Shown here: positions 33,346 through 41,856 of the stretch, piece by piece
Numbering within the stretch: the first letter of the stretch is position 1
How the letters are laid out: each line of letters opens with the position of its first letter
Source: UBA2277 sp035477615
GTDB lineage: Bacteria; Patescibacteriota; Microgenomatia; UBA1400; MFAQ01
DNA length: 60,833 bases
Reading direction: 5' to 3'
Assembly: GCA_035477615.1 (NCBI GenBank)
Contig: DATIKJ010000041.1
Coordinates: 1-60,833, forward strand
Made by a program: the position numbers and the translations under genes
Notes under the pieces: generated by a model
Seen by the model: the letters and a program-made list of their open reading frames with translations, nothing else
Databases searched by the model: none
Told to the model about the DNA's origin: nothing

Positions 33346-33801
33346 GTGAAATCAGAGCAGCTTCAACCAGTGCCAGTAGAGACTTTTTTGTATCCGAGAA
33401 ATTTTAAGGAAAAAATTCCCTTTGTAAATAGTGAATGTGAGTTTCAACCTAGTGGATGGGCAAAAATTGAAGATAAGTTTTATCCTTTGGGTTATAAAAT
33501 AGTAACGACTGAATTGAAATCTTTGGGACTTAGAAATAACCCAAATATTATGACTTTCCCTATTGGTGAATGGGTGAGACTTCCTGATGATCAAGTAACC
33601 GTAGGAAATACTCATTGGAGTGGATGGGGAGGAATATGGATGGCACTACGCAGGGGAAGTATCCCAACATATAGAAACTATATGATGGAAAAATATCAGA
33701 TAAAAACTAGAGCTTTTTTGACAGCAATGGATAGGCCTCTATTTGCAAATAATGATCGTGTTAAATCCCAAGGGGTAATGCTACTTGAAGAGATACTTTA
33801 A
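33346..33801 (+). CDS. unrecognised cytosolic protein
   Basis: About 151 residues from the GTG at 33346; a TTG two codons earlier would lie only one base after the -10 box. No signal peptide or helix is seen. The sequence contains VGNTHWSGWGGIWMALRRGSI and RPLFANNDRV. No family is recognised. It ends 4 bases inside the convergent nfo gene (33798). It follows a MacAB-like exporter but has its own promoter-like box, so functional linkage is not implied. Confidence 0.55.
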   Translation: MKSEQLQPVPVETFLYPRNFKEKIPFVNSECEFQPSGWAKIEDKFYPLGYKIVTTELKSLGLRNNPNIMTFPIGEWVRLPDDQVTVGNTHWSGWGGIWMALRRGSIPTYRNYMMEKYQIKTRAFLTAMDRPLFANNDRVKSQGVMLLEEIL

Positions 33802-34634
33802 TTAATTAAACCTTTAGCAATGGTGATATTTTTAGCATCACTACCTGCATGATTTTCTCCAGGAACTTCAAGAATTAGAGGTAGTGAATTAAAAGAATGG
33901 TGGTTTATAAGATTTCTAAGACCTTCAAGACCTATCTCCCCTTCTCCGATGTTGGCATGCATATCACGGTGGGAGTTGAGAACTGTTGCCGAGTCGTTGA
34001 GATGGATACAGACTAACTTATCTGAAAGATCTAGATCTTTAAGTTGTTTCGAAATTTTTTCTACTTCATCTTTTTTTCTGATATCAACTCCTGACTCAAA
34101 CAAATGGGCAGTGTCAAGACACATTTTAAGACGTTTGTCTTTGATAGTTTTGATAAGAAAACTAATTTCTTCGAGAGAACCAATTTTGCCATTTTGGCCG
34201 GCATCATTTTCTAATATTAGATCGCAGTTTTCGGTGCTGGCTAAGATTCTCTGTATAACGGCTAGTATTTGATCTTTGGCGCTATCAAAACCTGCCCCCA
34301 AGTGAGAGCCAATATGAACAATAACGCCAGCTGATTTTAGACGGGCACCATTTTGTATATCCATAATTAGAGAGTTGATGGATTTCTCAAGAATATCTTT
34401 GTTGATTGAGGCGAGATTAACTAAATAGAGTGCGTGTATAAAGGTTGGTTTGATGTTGAGTCTCTCTGATTCCGAAAGATATGCTTCTACTTGATCTTCT
34501 GGAAAAGGTTTTCTAAACCAAAGACGAGGAGAACCCGCAAAGATCTGTAGACAGTTGCCACCAATTTCTTCTGTCTTTTTAATAGCATTTAGTAAGCTAC
34601 CAGCCATGGAAACATGACCGCCTACTCGTCTCAT
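33798..34634 (-). CDS. nfo: endonuclease IV (AP endonuclease)
   Basis: 278 residues, TIM-barrel size. GGHVSMAGSL, VIVHIGSHLGAG, ILENDAGQ, CLDTAHLFESG, HLNDS, DMHANIGEGEIG and LILEVPG are the zinc-ligand and active-site blocks of the family. It cuts 5' of abasic sites in base-excision repair. It overlaps the cyclophilin gene by 4 bases upstream. A second ATG is not needed; VGGHVSMAG follows at once. Confidence 0.94.
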   Translation of the reverse strand: MRRVGGHVSMAGSLLNAIKKTEEIGGNCLQIFAGSPRLWFRKPFPEDQVEAYLSESERLNIKPTFIHALYLVNLASINKDILEKSINSLIMDIQNGARLKSAGVIVHIGSHLGAGFDSAKDQILAVIQRILASTENCDLILENDAGQNGKIGSLEEISFLIKTIKDKRLKMCLDTAHLFESGVDIRKKDEVEKISKQLKDLDLSDKLVCIHLNDSATVLNSHRDMHANIGEGEIGLEGLRNLINHHSFNSLPLILEVPGENHAGSDAKNITIAKGLIN

Positions 34635-35302
34635 TTTTCTTCGATTTTGATTGACTCAATGATTACTTTTTCAAGAGGAGCGTCTGACCCGTCTGTGTCC
34701 ACTGTGGCAATGGCGTCTAAGGTCAAAAGACTTGCCGAGTCTGAAGCACTGATACGACCAAAAATAGTGTAGTTGGGAGGAAGCGGATAGTCTTTGTGCA
34801 TTATGAAAAACTGAGAGCCGTTGGTGTTTGGACCAGAGTTGGCCATAGCAATAGTACCCTTAGAGTACTCTTCGGTTACTGGTTCGTCAGCAAATTTATA
34901 GCCTGGACCGCCGGTACCGGTACCATTTGGGTCTCCCCCCTGGATCATGAAGCCTTCAATAATACGATGAAAAATGAGACCATCATAAAAAGGTTTATTG
35001 GACACTTTTATACCAGTATTTGGATTGATTCTTGTTCCCTTAGCAAGTTCAACAAAATTTTTAACTGTATTGGGAGCAATCTTTGGAAAAAGATCAACTC
35101 TCATTGTACCTTTGTTGGTTTTGATAACGGCGGTAATATTTTCGGCGAGAGGTACTTGGGTTGGTGTGGGTGTGTCCATGTTGGTTGGATTAATTTTTAT
35201 ATCTGATAACTGTACTTGATAATTGGGAACACTAGGTGTTTTGGCCGAAGTGCAACCGGAAAGAAACATGGCTGCAACTAGTACTAGAAGTATTCTTTTC
35301 AT
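34631..35302 (-). CDS. cyclophilin-type peptidyl-prolyl isomerase lipoprotein
   Basis: 223 residues. A lipoprotein signal peptide ends in LSGC with lipidated C17. After a linker, the cyclophilin domain (about 57-222) has VDLFPKIAPNTVKNFVELA, FHRIIEGFMIQGGDP (catalytic Arg and Phe), GPNTNGSQFFI and LPPNYTIFGR. It would speed proline isomerisation of proteins on the outer face of the membrane. Lgt for its lipidation is encoded at 51462. The stop overlaps nfo by 4 bases. Confidence 0.93.
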   Translation of the reverse strand: MKRILLVLVAAMFLSGCTSAKTPSVPNYQVQLSDIKINPTNMDTPTPTQVPLAENITAVIKTNKGTMRVDLFPKIAPNTVKNFVELAKGTRINPNTGIKVSNKPFYDGLIFHRIIEGFMIQGGDPNGTGTGGPGYKFADEPVTEEYSKGTIAMANSGPNTNGSQFFIMHKDYPLPPNYTIFGRISASDSASLLTLDAIATVDTDGSDAPLEKVIIESIKIEEK

Positions 35303-35310
35303 AAGTTTAC

Positions 35311-35316
35311 ATTATA
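35311..35316 (-). promoter_or_regulatory. -10 box of the cyclophilin gene, leaderless type
   Basis: TATAAT on the minus strand, 8 bases before the ATG at 35302. A weaker TAACAT (35328-35333) is placed 6 bases before the plus-strand ATG at 35340. Confidence 0.45.
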
Positions 35317-35339
35317 TATTCTCATGGTAACATGAGTGT

Positions 35340-35654
35340 ATGCAAATGCCTGTTGTGGTTGGGGTTGTTGTTGCTTTAATATTTTTGATTGCGTTTTCGG
35401 AGTGGTTTTATCACTTAGTGATTGGCTGGAATGAATTTGTTTTGGACGATATGTATTTTAAATACAGGATGGTAGGAGTATCACTACTATCTATTGCAAT
35501 CATGAGTGGTACATTTTACGGATTGGCAATGTTTTATGAGTGTCCTAGTGAAGATCGAGAAGGAGTGTTTGCAAAACTAAACTGTGAGGATTATACAAAA
35601 ATAAAGGCAGGTACAGAAAAGGTTTTGATGAAAATTGAGAAATCGATGGAGTGA
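35340..35654 (+). CDS. unrecognised two-helix membrane protein
   Basis: 104 residues: helix 1 at about 4-24 (VVVGVVVALIFLIAF), a loop, helix 2 at about 45-63 and an outer or cytosolic polar tail with two cysteines (YECPSE and LNCEDY). No family is recognised. It is a lone plus-strand gene between divergent cyclophilin and a convergent DUF4258-like gene, ending one base before the latter's stop. Confidence 0.55.
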   Translation: MQMPVVVGVVVALIFLIAFSEWFYHLVIGWNEFVLDDMYFKYRMVGVSLLSIAIMSGTFYGLAMFYECPSEDREGVFAKLNCEDYTKIKAGTEKVLMKIEKSME

Positions 35655-35981
35655 TTATTTTTTTCTGGTAATTAACTTCTCTAGATAGACAACAAATTTG
35701 TAAATTATTCTTTCTATGAAGGAACGATTTTGTTTTTGTACTGTGTGACTACCATAAACAGGGTTCCACCAAGCTGAGGTAATGATCCAGTCACTTCCTT
35801 GACGTTTGACAGCAGCAACAATTTTGTAACCATTGATTATCTTAATGTGTTTTTTTGAGTTAGTAGTAGAACTTTGCCGAACCTCATCGGGAAAACGTAC
35901 TGCTGTATCAACCCAAGAAGGATTTAGACCTCTATCTTTGATACGATCAAAAAGATGATTCGTCCAGATTACCTTGCCCAT
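35655..35981 (-). CDS. DUF4258-like small protein
   Basis: 108 residues. WTNHLFDRIKDRGLNPSWVDTAVRFPDEV fits the DUF4258 pattern (His-x-x-x-Arg-x-x-x-Arg-Gly, then a helix and a turn), which is related to the RelE/BrnT-like small beta-sheet fold. The C-terminal 30 residues form a basic helix. No antitoxin gene of the usual type is next to it, so a toxin role is not claimed. Its start shares a base with the SDR stop region (35981). Confidence 0.6.
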   Translation of the reverse strand: MGKVIWTNHLFDRIKDRGLNPSWVDTAVRFPDEVRQSSTTNSKKHIKIINGYKIVAAVKRQGSDWIITSAWWNPVYGSHTVQKQNRSFIERIIYKFVVYLEKLITRKK

Positions 35982-37087
35982 TATTTTATGAGTTTGACGA
36001 GATCCGGATCTTCGGCCAGAGGACTAGATTGCACTGTTGGTTCTGTAGATACTGTCTGAGATTGGTTTTGGAGAGGAGTTTCTGGAATAACGGGATTTGA
36101 TGGAGTAGCTGGAGAAATTATTGTAGGAGCTGGTTCTGGTGTTGGTACAGAGACGGGAGGTGTGACGTCTACTGTTTGGTGTTGCACAGGTGGAGTAACA
36201 TCTACATGACTTGGTGGAGATGCTACGGGAGGGAATGTATCCGTTGAACCAGGAGTAATATCGATTACGTTACTTGTGGCAACAGGTGGCTGGGCAACTG
36301 GAGTATGGGGCACATACTGAGGTGAGTCGTTTTGGGTGGTGATCATGTCTGGGTCTATGTTTAGATCGATTATGGGTGCATTGGTGTCGTCCATATTGGT
36401 TGGTTGTTGTTTTTTGTTTTTAATACTTATTTCAGGAATATATGTACTAGGATTTAAGTTTATAACATATTCAACTACAGATGCCACTTCTGCCGAGTCT
36501 AGAGCATCAGTGAGATCTCTTTGAACTCCACTTTTTTCAAAAAGACTGGTTTTTATGAGACCTGGATAGACACCGGTAACCTTTATATTCTCATCTAGTA
36601 AATCCTCTTGCAGACATTTCGTAAAACCAGTAATTGCCCATTTGGAAGCGTGATAAACCGAACGACTCTTTTTGGCAAATAATCCATCTTGGGAAATAAT
36701 GTTGACTATTTGACCAGTTTTTTTCGATCTCATCAATGGCAATACTACCTTGGTGAGGAAAATAGTGCCGGTAGTATTGACGTCGATCAATTCTTTTATT
36801 TTTTGAGGATCGTTTTCTTCAAGTTCTCCTTCCATCCAGACCCCGGCATTGTTTACTAAGATATCAATCGTCTGATATTTTTGGATAACTTGATCGATTG
36901 CGGATTTAAGGGAGTTGTAGTCTGCTAACTCAGCTACGACAAAATCACAGTTTAGTTCTTTGGCAACAGATTCCAGTTTTTCTTTGTTGCGAGCGAGAAT
37001 AATAACATGATTATTGGGCGCGAGTTTTTGGGCAATAGCTTTACCTAGTCCGTCGCTTCCACCAGAAATGAGGATAACCTTGGGCAT
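35981..37087 (-). CDS. short-chain dehydrogenase fused to a proline/threonine-rich tail
   Basis: 368 residues. Residues 1-225 are a classical SDR: GGSDGLGKAIA (NADP/NAD loop), NNAGVWMEG, SQDG (Ser) and YHASK (Tyr-x3-Lys), with a PGLIKTSL turn. Residues about 226-368 are low-complexity and rich in Pro, Thr, Val and Gln, with repeats of DVTPPV, and end in LAEDPDLVKLIK. The tail looks disordered and is unusual on a cytosolic SDR. The substrate is unknown. Confidence 0.82.
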   Translation of the reverse strand: MPKVILISGGSDGLGKAIAQKLAPNNHVIILARNKEKLESVAKELNCDFVVAELADYNSLKSAIDQVIQKYQTIDILVNNAGVWMEGELEENDPQKIKELIDVNTTGTIFLTKVVLPLMRSKKTGQIVNIISQDGLFAKKSRSVYHASKWAITGFTKCLQEDLLDENIKVTGVYPGLIKTSLFEKSGVQRDLTDALDSAEVASVVEYVINLNPSTYIPEISIKNKKQQPTNMDDTNAPIIDLNIDPDMITTQNDSPQYVPHTPVAQPPVATSNVIDITPGSTDTFPPVASPPSHVDVTPPVQHQTVDVTPPVSVPTPEPAPTIISPATPSNPVIPETPLQNQSQTVSTEPTVQSSPLAEDPDLVKLIK

Positions 37088-37093
37088 TAATTT

Positions 37094-37099
37094 ATTCTA
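37094..37099 (-). promoter_or_regulatory. -10 box of the SDR gene, leaderless type
   Basis: TAGAAT on the minus strand, 6 bases before the ATG at 37087, downstream of the terminator at 37136-37155. Confidence 0.4.
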
Positions 37100-37135
37100 T
37101 CTCAATATTTATGGGGAATAAATGGGTAACAAAAA

Positions 37136-37155
37136 CCCCGGTATAAAAACCGGGG
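37136..37155 (-). terminator. intrinsic terminator after the 93-aa gene
   Basis: Minus strand: CCCCGG, 8-base loop, CCGGGG, then TTTTT. The perfect GC-rich stem follows the stop of the gene at 37164. Confidence 0.85.
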
Positions 37156-37163
37156 CAAGAACA

Positions 37164-37445
37164 CTAAATATTGGATGGATCATCAATCTTGAAATATTCT
37201 TCGATCTTTTCAGGAGTGATGACTTGATAGCATTGATCTTTTATTATTGAATCAATATTTAGTCTTTTTGGATTGACCAACAAAGAGGCAATAACAGGAT
37301 CTTTTTCAAGGTCTTTCAGACCTTGAAGAATCCATCTGGTTGATTCGGTGCCAAGATTGTTTGAACGTAAACCGGATAGAAAAGAGTTTATTATGGTGTC
37401 AATAAAGACACTTTTTTCTTTTAAATCGTATATTTTTCCAGTCAT
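37164..37445 (-). CDS. unrecognised small soluble protein with a strong ribosome site
   Basis: 93 residues, mostly helical, no signal peptide. Sequence such as VFIDTIINSFLSGLRSNNLG and KDLEKDPVIASLLVNPKRL has helix-turn-helix-like spacing but is not assigned to a family. A GGAGG Shine-Dalgarno lies 4-5 bases before the ATG, and a strong terminator follows, so it is a separate, well-expressed short unit between secA and the SDR. Confidence 0.6.
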   Translation of the reverse strand: MTGKIYDLKEKSVFIDTIINSFLSGLRSNNLGTESTRWILQGLKDLEKDPVIASLLVNPKRLNIDSIIKDQCYQVITPEKIEEYFKIDDPSNI

Positions 37446-37518
37446 GATACCTCCTACGGTGGTTAAAGTGCGATGGACGGATTTTATCTTATATACTGCA
37501 ATTCTGCAAGTTTACAGA

Positions 37519-40149
37519 TTAGCCCAGCTTTGGGTAATGACAGGCTTTCCATTTTTTGCCGCTACCACACCAACAGGGATCGTTGCGACCAATTTTGCTT
37601 TCTTTTTTTGCACTTACTTGTTTTTCGCCAGAGGCGGTCTTTTCAATCCCTTTTATGGGTTTGACCATTTCCTGAGGAACTTGAACTTGGACTCTAAAAA
37701 TACGATGGGCGGCAGTAGCATCAATACGCGATAGGAGGCTCTCAAACATAGCAAATGATTCCTGTTTGTACTCCACCAATGGATCTTTTTGGGCATAACC
37801 TCGTAGACCAATGCCATCACGAAGATTATCTATCGCATCAAGATGATTCATCCAAAGCTCATCGTAGGACTCAAGAAGGACGTATCGCTCGACTTGACCA
37901 AGCATGTCATCACCAAAACGCTCTTTTTGAGCTTTGCGAGCTTGAGAAATAACATTGCTTAGAATTTCTCTGAGTTCTTCGGATTCTTTGCCAACAAGAC
38001 TATTCTCAATCAGATCGGCAGATCTCGGGTCAATAGGTAGTATTGATTGAAACTCTTTAATGATCATATCGGCTTCAGTTTTGTTTATGCCTGATGCAGA
38101 ATAAATATTGGCAAGATAATTAATTTCTTTTTCTAGCGCCTGATCAATTTGTTTGGATGTTATTTCTGTTCCCCCGCCGAGAAGATTGAGACGGCGTTTA
38201 TAAAAAATTTGACGTTGTTTGTTCATAACATCGTCGTACTCGACGAGATGTTTTCTTTGATCAAAGTAAAAAGACTCTACTTTTGTCTGGGCTGTTTCGA
38301 TAGCCCTTGTAACCATGCCTGCCTCCAAAGGCTGATCTTCAGGAACTTTCAAGAAGTCCATTAATTTGCTAACTTGTTCGCCACCAAAAATGCGCATAAT
38401 GTCGTCTTCGAGTGAGATGTAGAAACGACTGGATCCAGGATCTCCCTGACGACCAGAACGACCTCTTAACTGGTTATCAATACGACGAGACTCGTGACGA
38501 ACAGCACCAACAATGTGTAGTCCACCGACTTTTTTGACCTTTTCGGCTTCTTTCTGCCATTCTTTTTCGTCACGACCACGTTTGTCTCCTCCAAGAACAA
38601 TGTCGACACCACGACCAGCAATATTGGTAGCTACTGTAACGGCGCCAAAACGACCAGCTTCGGAAATAATTTGAGCTTCGTTTTCGTGATTTTTGGCATT
38701 TAAGACTTGATGGGGAATTCTTTTTTTCTTAAGAAACTGAGTAACCACATCATTTTGCTCAATGGATTTTGTACCAATAAGAATTGGCTGACCTTTGGCG
38801 TGTAGCTCTGCTACCTCAGTGATAAGAGCAGAGTATTTGGCTCGCTGAGTTTTGTAGATGGTGTCCGTATGGTCTTGTCTGACACAAGGTTTGTTGGTTG
38901 GGATAACAATGACGTCGAGATTATATATTTTTTTGAACTCTTCGGCTTCTGTTGCGGCGGTACCAGTCATACCAGCAAGTTTTTCATAGAGTCTGAAATA
39001 GTTTTGCAAAGAAATTGTAGCTAAAGTACGGCTTTCTTGTTGGACCTTGACTCCTTCCTTGGCCTCAATCGCCTGATGCAAACCATCGGAGTAACGTCGG
39101 CCATACATCAAACGGCCGGTATGATCATCGACGATAATTATTTCGTCATCTTTAACAACGTAGTCTTTGTCATTTTTGAATAGAGTTTGAGCTTTGAGGG
39201 CTTGTTCTAGATGATGAAGACTTTGATAGTCTTGCTGATAGAGATTTTCAACATTGAGAATTTTTTCGAGTTTGCGAAGACCATGATCGGTGAGGTTGGC
39301 AGTGCGTTGTTTTTCATCAACTTCATAATCAGTATCAGCAGAAAGAGTTCTAATGAGTTGAGCAAATCGAAGATATTGGTCAGTAGCTTCGGAGTCTGGA
39401 GCTGAGATGATTAGAGGAGTACGAGCTTCATCGATAAGAATAGAGTCAACTTCGTCGACAATGGCAAAATGATGTGGCCTTTGAACGAGCTGATCAAGGG
39501 AACGGGCCATGTTGTCTCTTAAATAATCAAAACCAAATTCATTGTTGGTGCCGTAGGTGATATCGCAGTTGTAAGCCTCGGCTCTCGTAACCGGGCGAAG
39601 TTTTTGGAGACGAGTATCGACATGGGTACTGTCGTTGAATTCTGAGTCGTACATTGAGGCAGGGAGATCGCCCTGACCAGAAAAAATACAGCCGACAGTG
39701 AGTCCAAGAAAGTTATAAACGGGGCCCATCCAGCCGGCGTCACGGCGAGCAAGATAATCATTGACGGTAACTAAATGTGCACCTTTGCCAGTGAGGGCGT
39801 TGAGAACCATAGCGGGTACTGCAGAGAGAGTTTTTCCTTCACCCGTTTTTTGTTCGGCAATTTTGCCATAATGGAAAGCGAGTGAGGCCATAAGCTGAAC
39901 ATCGTAAGGACGAAGTCCGAGGGTTCTGACGGCAGCTTCGCGGGTGAGAGCAAAGACTTGGGGAAGAACTTCTTCGATGCTTTTATCTCCTTTTAGTTCT
40001 TCTCTTATTTGGGCAATCTCTGCTGGAAACTCATCATCTTTCATTTTCTTGACTTTATCTTCAAGACTACTGATGATGGTAACTATCTTTTTCAGTTTTT
40101 CAACTTCAATTTTGTTGGGATTGAGAATGGGATCTAAGAATGAGAACAT
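37519..40149 (-). CDS. secA: preprotein translocase ATPase SecA
   Basis: 876 residues. MQLMASLAFHYGKIAEQKTGEGKTL (Walker A GEGKT), VDEVDSILIDEARTPLI (Walker B DEVD), PPXD cross-linking region, TNIAGRGVDI and GRSGRQGDPG are all SecA. A C-terminal SEC-C zinc motif is present (CWCGSGKKWKACH, CxC...CH). It drives Sec secretion of the many signal-peptide proteins in the window. Insertions of about 15-20 residues relative to E. coli do not break motifs. The start lies 8 bases after a TATAAT. Confidence 0.97.
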   Translation of the reverse strand: MFSFLDPILNPNKIEVEKLKKIVTIISSLEDKVKKMKDDEFPAEIAQIREELKGDKSIEEVLPQVFALTREAAVRTLGLRPYDVQLMASLAFHYGKIAEQKTGEGKTLSAVPAMVLNALTGKGAHLVTVNDYLARRDAGWMGPVYNFLGLTVGCIFSGQGDLPASMYDSEFNDSTHVDTRLQKLRPVTRAEAYNCDITYGTNNEFGFDYLRDNMARSLDQLVQRPHHFAIVDEVDSILIDEARTPLIISAPDSEATDQYLRFAQLIRTLSADTDYEVDEKQRTANLTDHGLRKLEKILNVENLYQQDYQSLHHLEQALKAQTLFKNDKDYVVKDDEIIIVDDHTGRLMYGRRYSDGLHQAIEAKEGVKVQQESRTLATISLQNYFRLYEKLAGMTGTAATEAEEFKKIYNLDVIVIPTNKPCVRQDHTDTIYKTQRAKYSALITEVAELHAKGQPILIGTKSIEQNDVVTQFLKKKRIPHQVLNAKNHENEAQIISEAGRFGAVTVATNIAGRGVDIVLGGDKRGRDEKEWQKEAEKVKKVGGLHIVGAVRHESRRIDNQLRGRSGRQGDPGSSRFYISLEDDIMRIFGGEQVSKLMDFLKVPEDQPLEAGMVTRAIETAQTKVESFYFDQRKHLVEYDDVMNKQRQIFYKRRLNLLGGGTEITSKQIDQALEKEINYLANIYSASGINKTEADMIIKEFQSILPIDPRSADLIENSLVGKESEELREILSNVISQARKAQKERFGDDMLGQVERYVLLESYDELWMNHLDAIDNLRDGIGLRGYAQKDPLVEYKQESFAMFESLLSRIDATAAHRIFRVQVQVPQEMVKPIKGIEKTASGEKQVSAKKESKIGRNDPCWCGSGKKWKACHYPKLG

Positions 40150-40157
40150 ACGAGTTG

Positions 40158-40163
40158 ATTATA
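40158..40163 (-). promoter_or_regulatory. -10 box of secA, leaderless type
   Basis: TATAAT on the minus strand, 8 bases before the ATG at 40149; it sits just after the stop of the preceding gene (40168). Confidence 0.45.
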
Positions 40164-40167
40164 CCGG

Positions 40168-40797
40168 TTAGACGAGAGAAATGACGATATTAGAGGTGGT
40201 ATGAGTTTTGGTAAAGAAGAAGTGATCAGCAATCGAACGGAAAAAATTTGAGGAGATATTTTTTTCTTGCTGCCACCAAAGACGATTGATTAAGACAAAA
40301 CGTGCATGTTTTTTTAGCTGTTTTAAAAACTCGATATCTTCTAGTTTTTTGGGGATTTTCTGACCAATGAAGCAGTCGACCATAATAAGGTCAAATTGGT
40401 CATTTGGGGATAGTTTTTTTATAAAGGAGGTGGCGTCGGCAATAATTATTTTTAAGTTTTTGACTTTGCCAAGTTTAAAATACTTTTTACCAAGCTCTAC
40501 CATTAAGGGATCGATCTCTACAGCAGTTATATTTGCTTTGGGAAAATAGTGATTAATAAGGTGAGCATTACAACCACCGGCCAATCCGAGGAGAAGAACT
40601 TTTTGGGGATGAAAGTATTTGGGAAGAAGTGATTTTATTCCCCTTTTCCAAACATGAGTCATGATGTCTCCCGACTCGATCAAGCCATCGACAAATAAAA
40701 TAGTGGAGTTGAGAAATTGCTGAATAGAAATATTTTTGTTGTAACGAGAATCAGGAAATTTTATTTTTTGGGGAGAAAAATAGCGAAGAATACTCAT
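40168..40797 (-). CDS. spermidine-synthase-fold methyltransferase-like protein
   Basis: 209 residues. VLLLGLAGGCNAHL (SAM/dcSAM loop), VEIDPLMVELGKKYF, IIADATSFIKK and DLIMVDCF follow the spermidine synthase-like Rossmann core. The FVDGLIESGD strand precedes it, as in SpeE-like proteins. The region for putrescine binding is not well matched, so polyamine synthesis is uncertain. It starts 1 base after the S11-like gene ends, so it forms an operon with serS and that gene. Confidence 0.7.
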   Translation of the reverse strand: MSILRYFSPQKIKFPDSRYNKNISIQQFLNSTILFVDGLIESGDIMTHVWKRGIKSLLPKYFHPQKVLLLGLAGGCNAHLINHYFPKANITAVEIDPLMVELGKKYFKLGKVKNLKIIIADATSFIKKLSPNDQFDLIMVDCFIGQKIPKKLEDIEFLKQLKKHARFVLINRLWWQQEKNISSNFFRSIADHFFFTKTHTTSNIVISLV

Positions 40798-41856
40798 TTA
40801 ATTTTTATCTTGATTTTCTAAAGCTTTGATCTCGGCTTGGATTTTTCTTGCTAGATCTCCCCACTCTTTGTAGTGAATATTGAGATTATTTTTATTTATC
40901 CTGATCGGAGCAAGGCCTTCGGCGAGAAAGCCAGCATCCAAAAGATCGGCGGCAGCTAGATCTCTCTCAAGATACGAGTCTGCTCCGGAGACGATGGCAA
41001 CCATAGAGTAACCTTCTCTAGTGGCAGTAACAATAGTGGAGTATCCAGCTTCTTCCGTGTAAGCGATCTTTAGACCAGTAATTCCTGGATACACACCAAG
41101 CAGACCGTTCCAGTTGGGAAGATAGTAGTAACCATGGTCGGCTGTTTTTTGAATGTCTTGATTATCTGATTTGGCGGCTTCCAGGATCTCTGGGTAATTT
41201 TTTTGTACGTTATTTACTAACTTACTAATGTCTAATAAAGTTGAGTACTGATTTTGATCATCTAGCCCATCTGGGTTGGCAAAATGGGAGTTTTTCAAAC
41301 CTAACAAAGTTGCTTTGGCGTTCATATAGTAGATAAATTCGCTGGGGTTGATACCGACTGCTTTTGCGGCACCATCAGCCAAGGTTTGAGCAGCATCGTT
41401 GGCACTAGTGGCAATGGCTCCACGAAGAAGATCGGCGACGGAAATTTTTTCGCCCTCTTTTAGACCGAGGATGGTGGGAACTTTATCAATTGATTCTTTG
41501 GTGGCAGTAATGAGATATTCTTTGGGAACTAAGTCGAGAGCTACTTGAGCAGAAAGAAGTTTGGTAAATGAGGCAGGAGATAAACGAACGTTGACCCCTT
41601 TGGCGTAGTAGACCTTATTAGTACTGTTGTTGTAGACCAGGTATCGAGGAATATTTTCTAAACTGGAAATTGTTTTAGCTTTAGAAGCGTCAAGATAAAT
41701 TGGCGGGGCAATTTTTTGTGATATTTTTCCAGTCTGATCTGGTCCTTGAAAAAAAGGTGAGACTAAATTGTGGGGAAAAATTTTTGGCAATATAAATATA
41801 ATGCTAACGATAAATGCAAATACAATAATCGCAATGATAAATAATCGCTTAACCAC
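40798..41856 (-). CDS. S11-type D-alanyl-D-alanine carboxypeptidase-like protein with altered KTG
   Basis: 352 residues from a GTG: membrane signal anchor (4-27), then the penicillin-binding fold with SFTK (S96-x-x-K99) and SAN (151-153), followed by NPDGLDD and GVYPGITGLKIAYTEEAGYS. In S11 enzymes this last region reads KTG; here it is K263-I264-A265. Nucleophile and SxN are intact, but loss of the Thr-Gly pair should hamper substrate or antibiotic binding. It might be an altered-specificity enzyme or a non-catalytic wall binder. It overlaps serS by 8 bases. Confidence 0.78.
   Translation of the reverse strand: MVKRLFIIAIIVFAFIVSIIFILPKIFPHNLVSPFFQGPDQTGKISQKIAPPIYLDASKAKTISSLENIPRYLVYNNSTNKVYYAKGVNVRLSPASFTKLLSAQVALDLVPKEYLITATKESIDKVPTILGLKEGEKISVADLLRGAIATSANDAAQTLADGAAKAVGINPSEFIYYMNAKATLLGLKNSHFANPDGLDDQNQYSTLLDISKLVNNVQKNYPEILEAAKSDNQDIQKTADHGYYYLPNWNGLLGVYPGITGLKIAYTEEAGYSTIVTATREGYSMVAIVSGADSYLERDLAAADLLDAGFLAEGLAPIRINKNNLNIHYKEWGDLARKIQAEIKALENQDKN

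Noticed and set aside
35655..35981. toxin-antitoxin module around the DUF4258-like protein
   Set aside because: No small DNA-binding antitoxin gene is adjacent; the neighbours are an SDR and a membrane protein.
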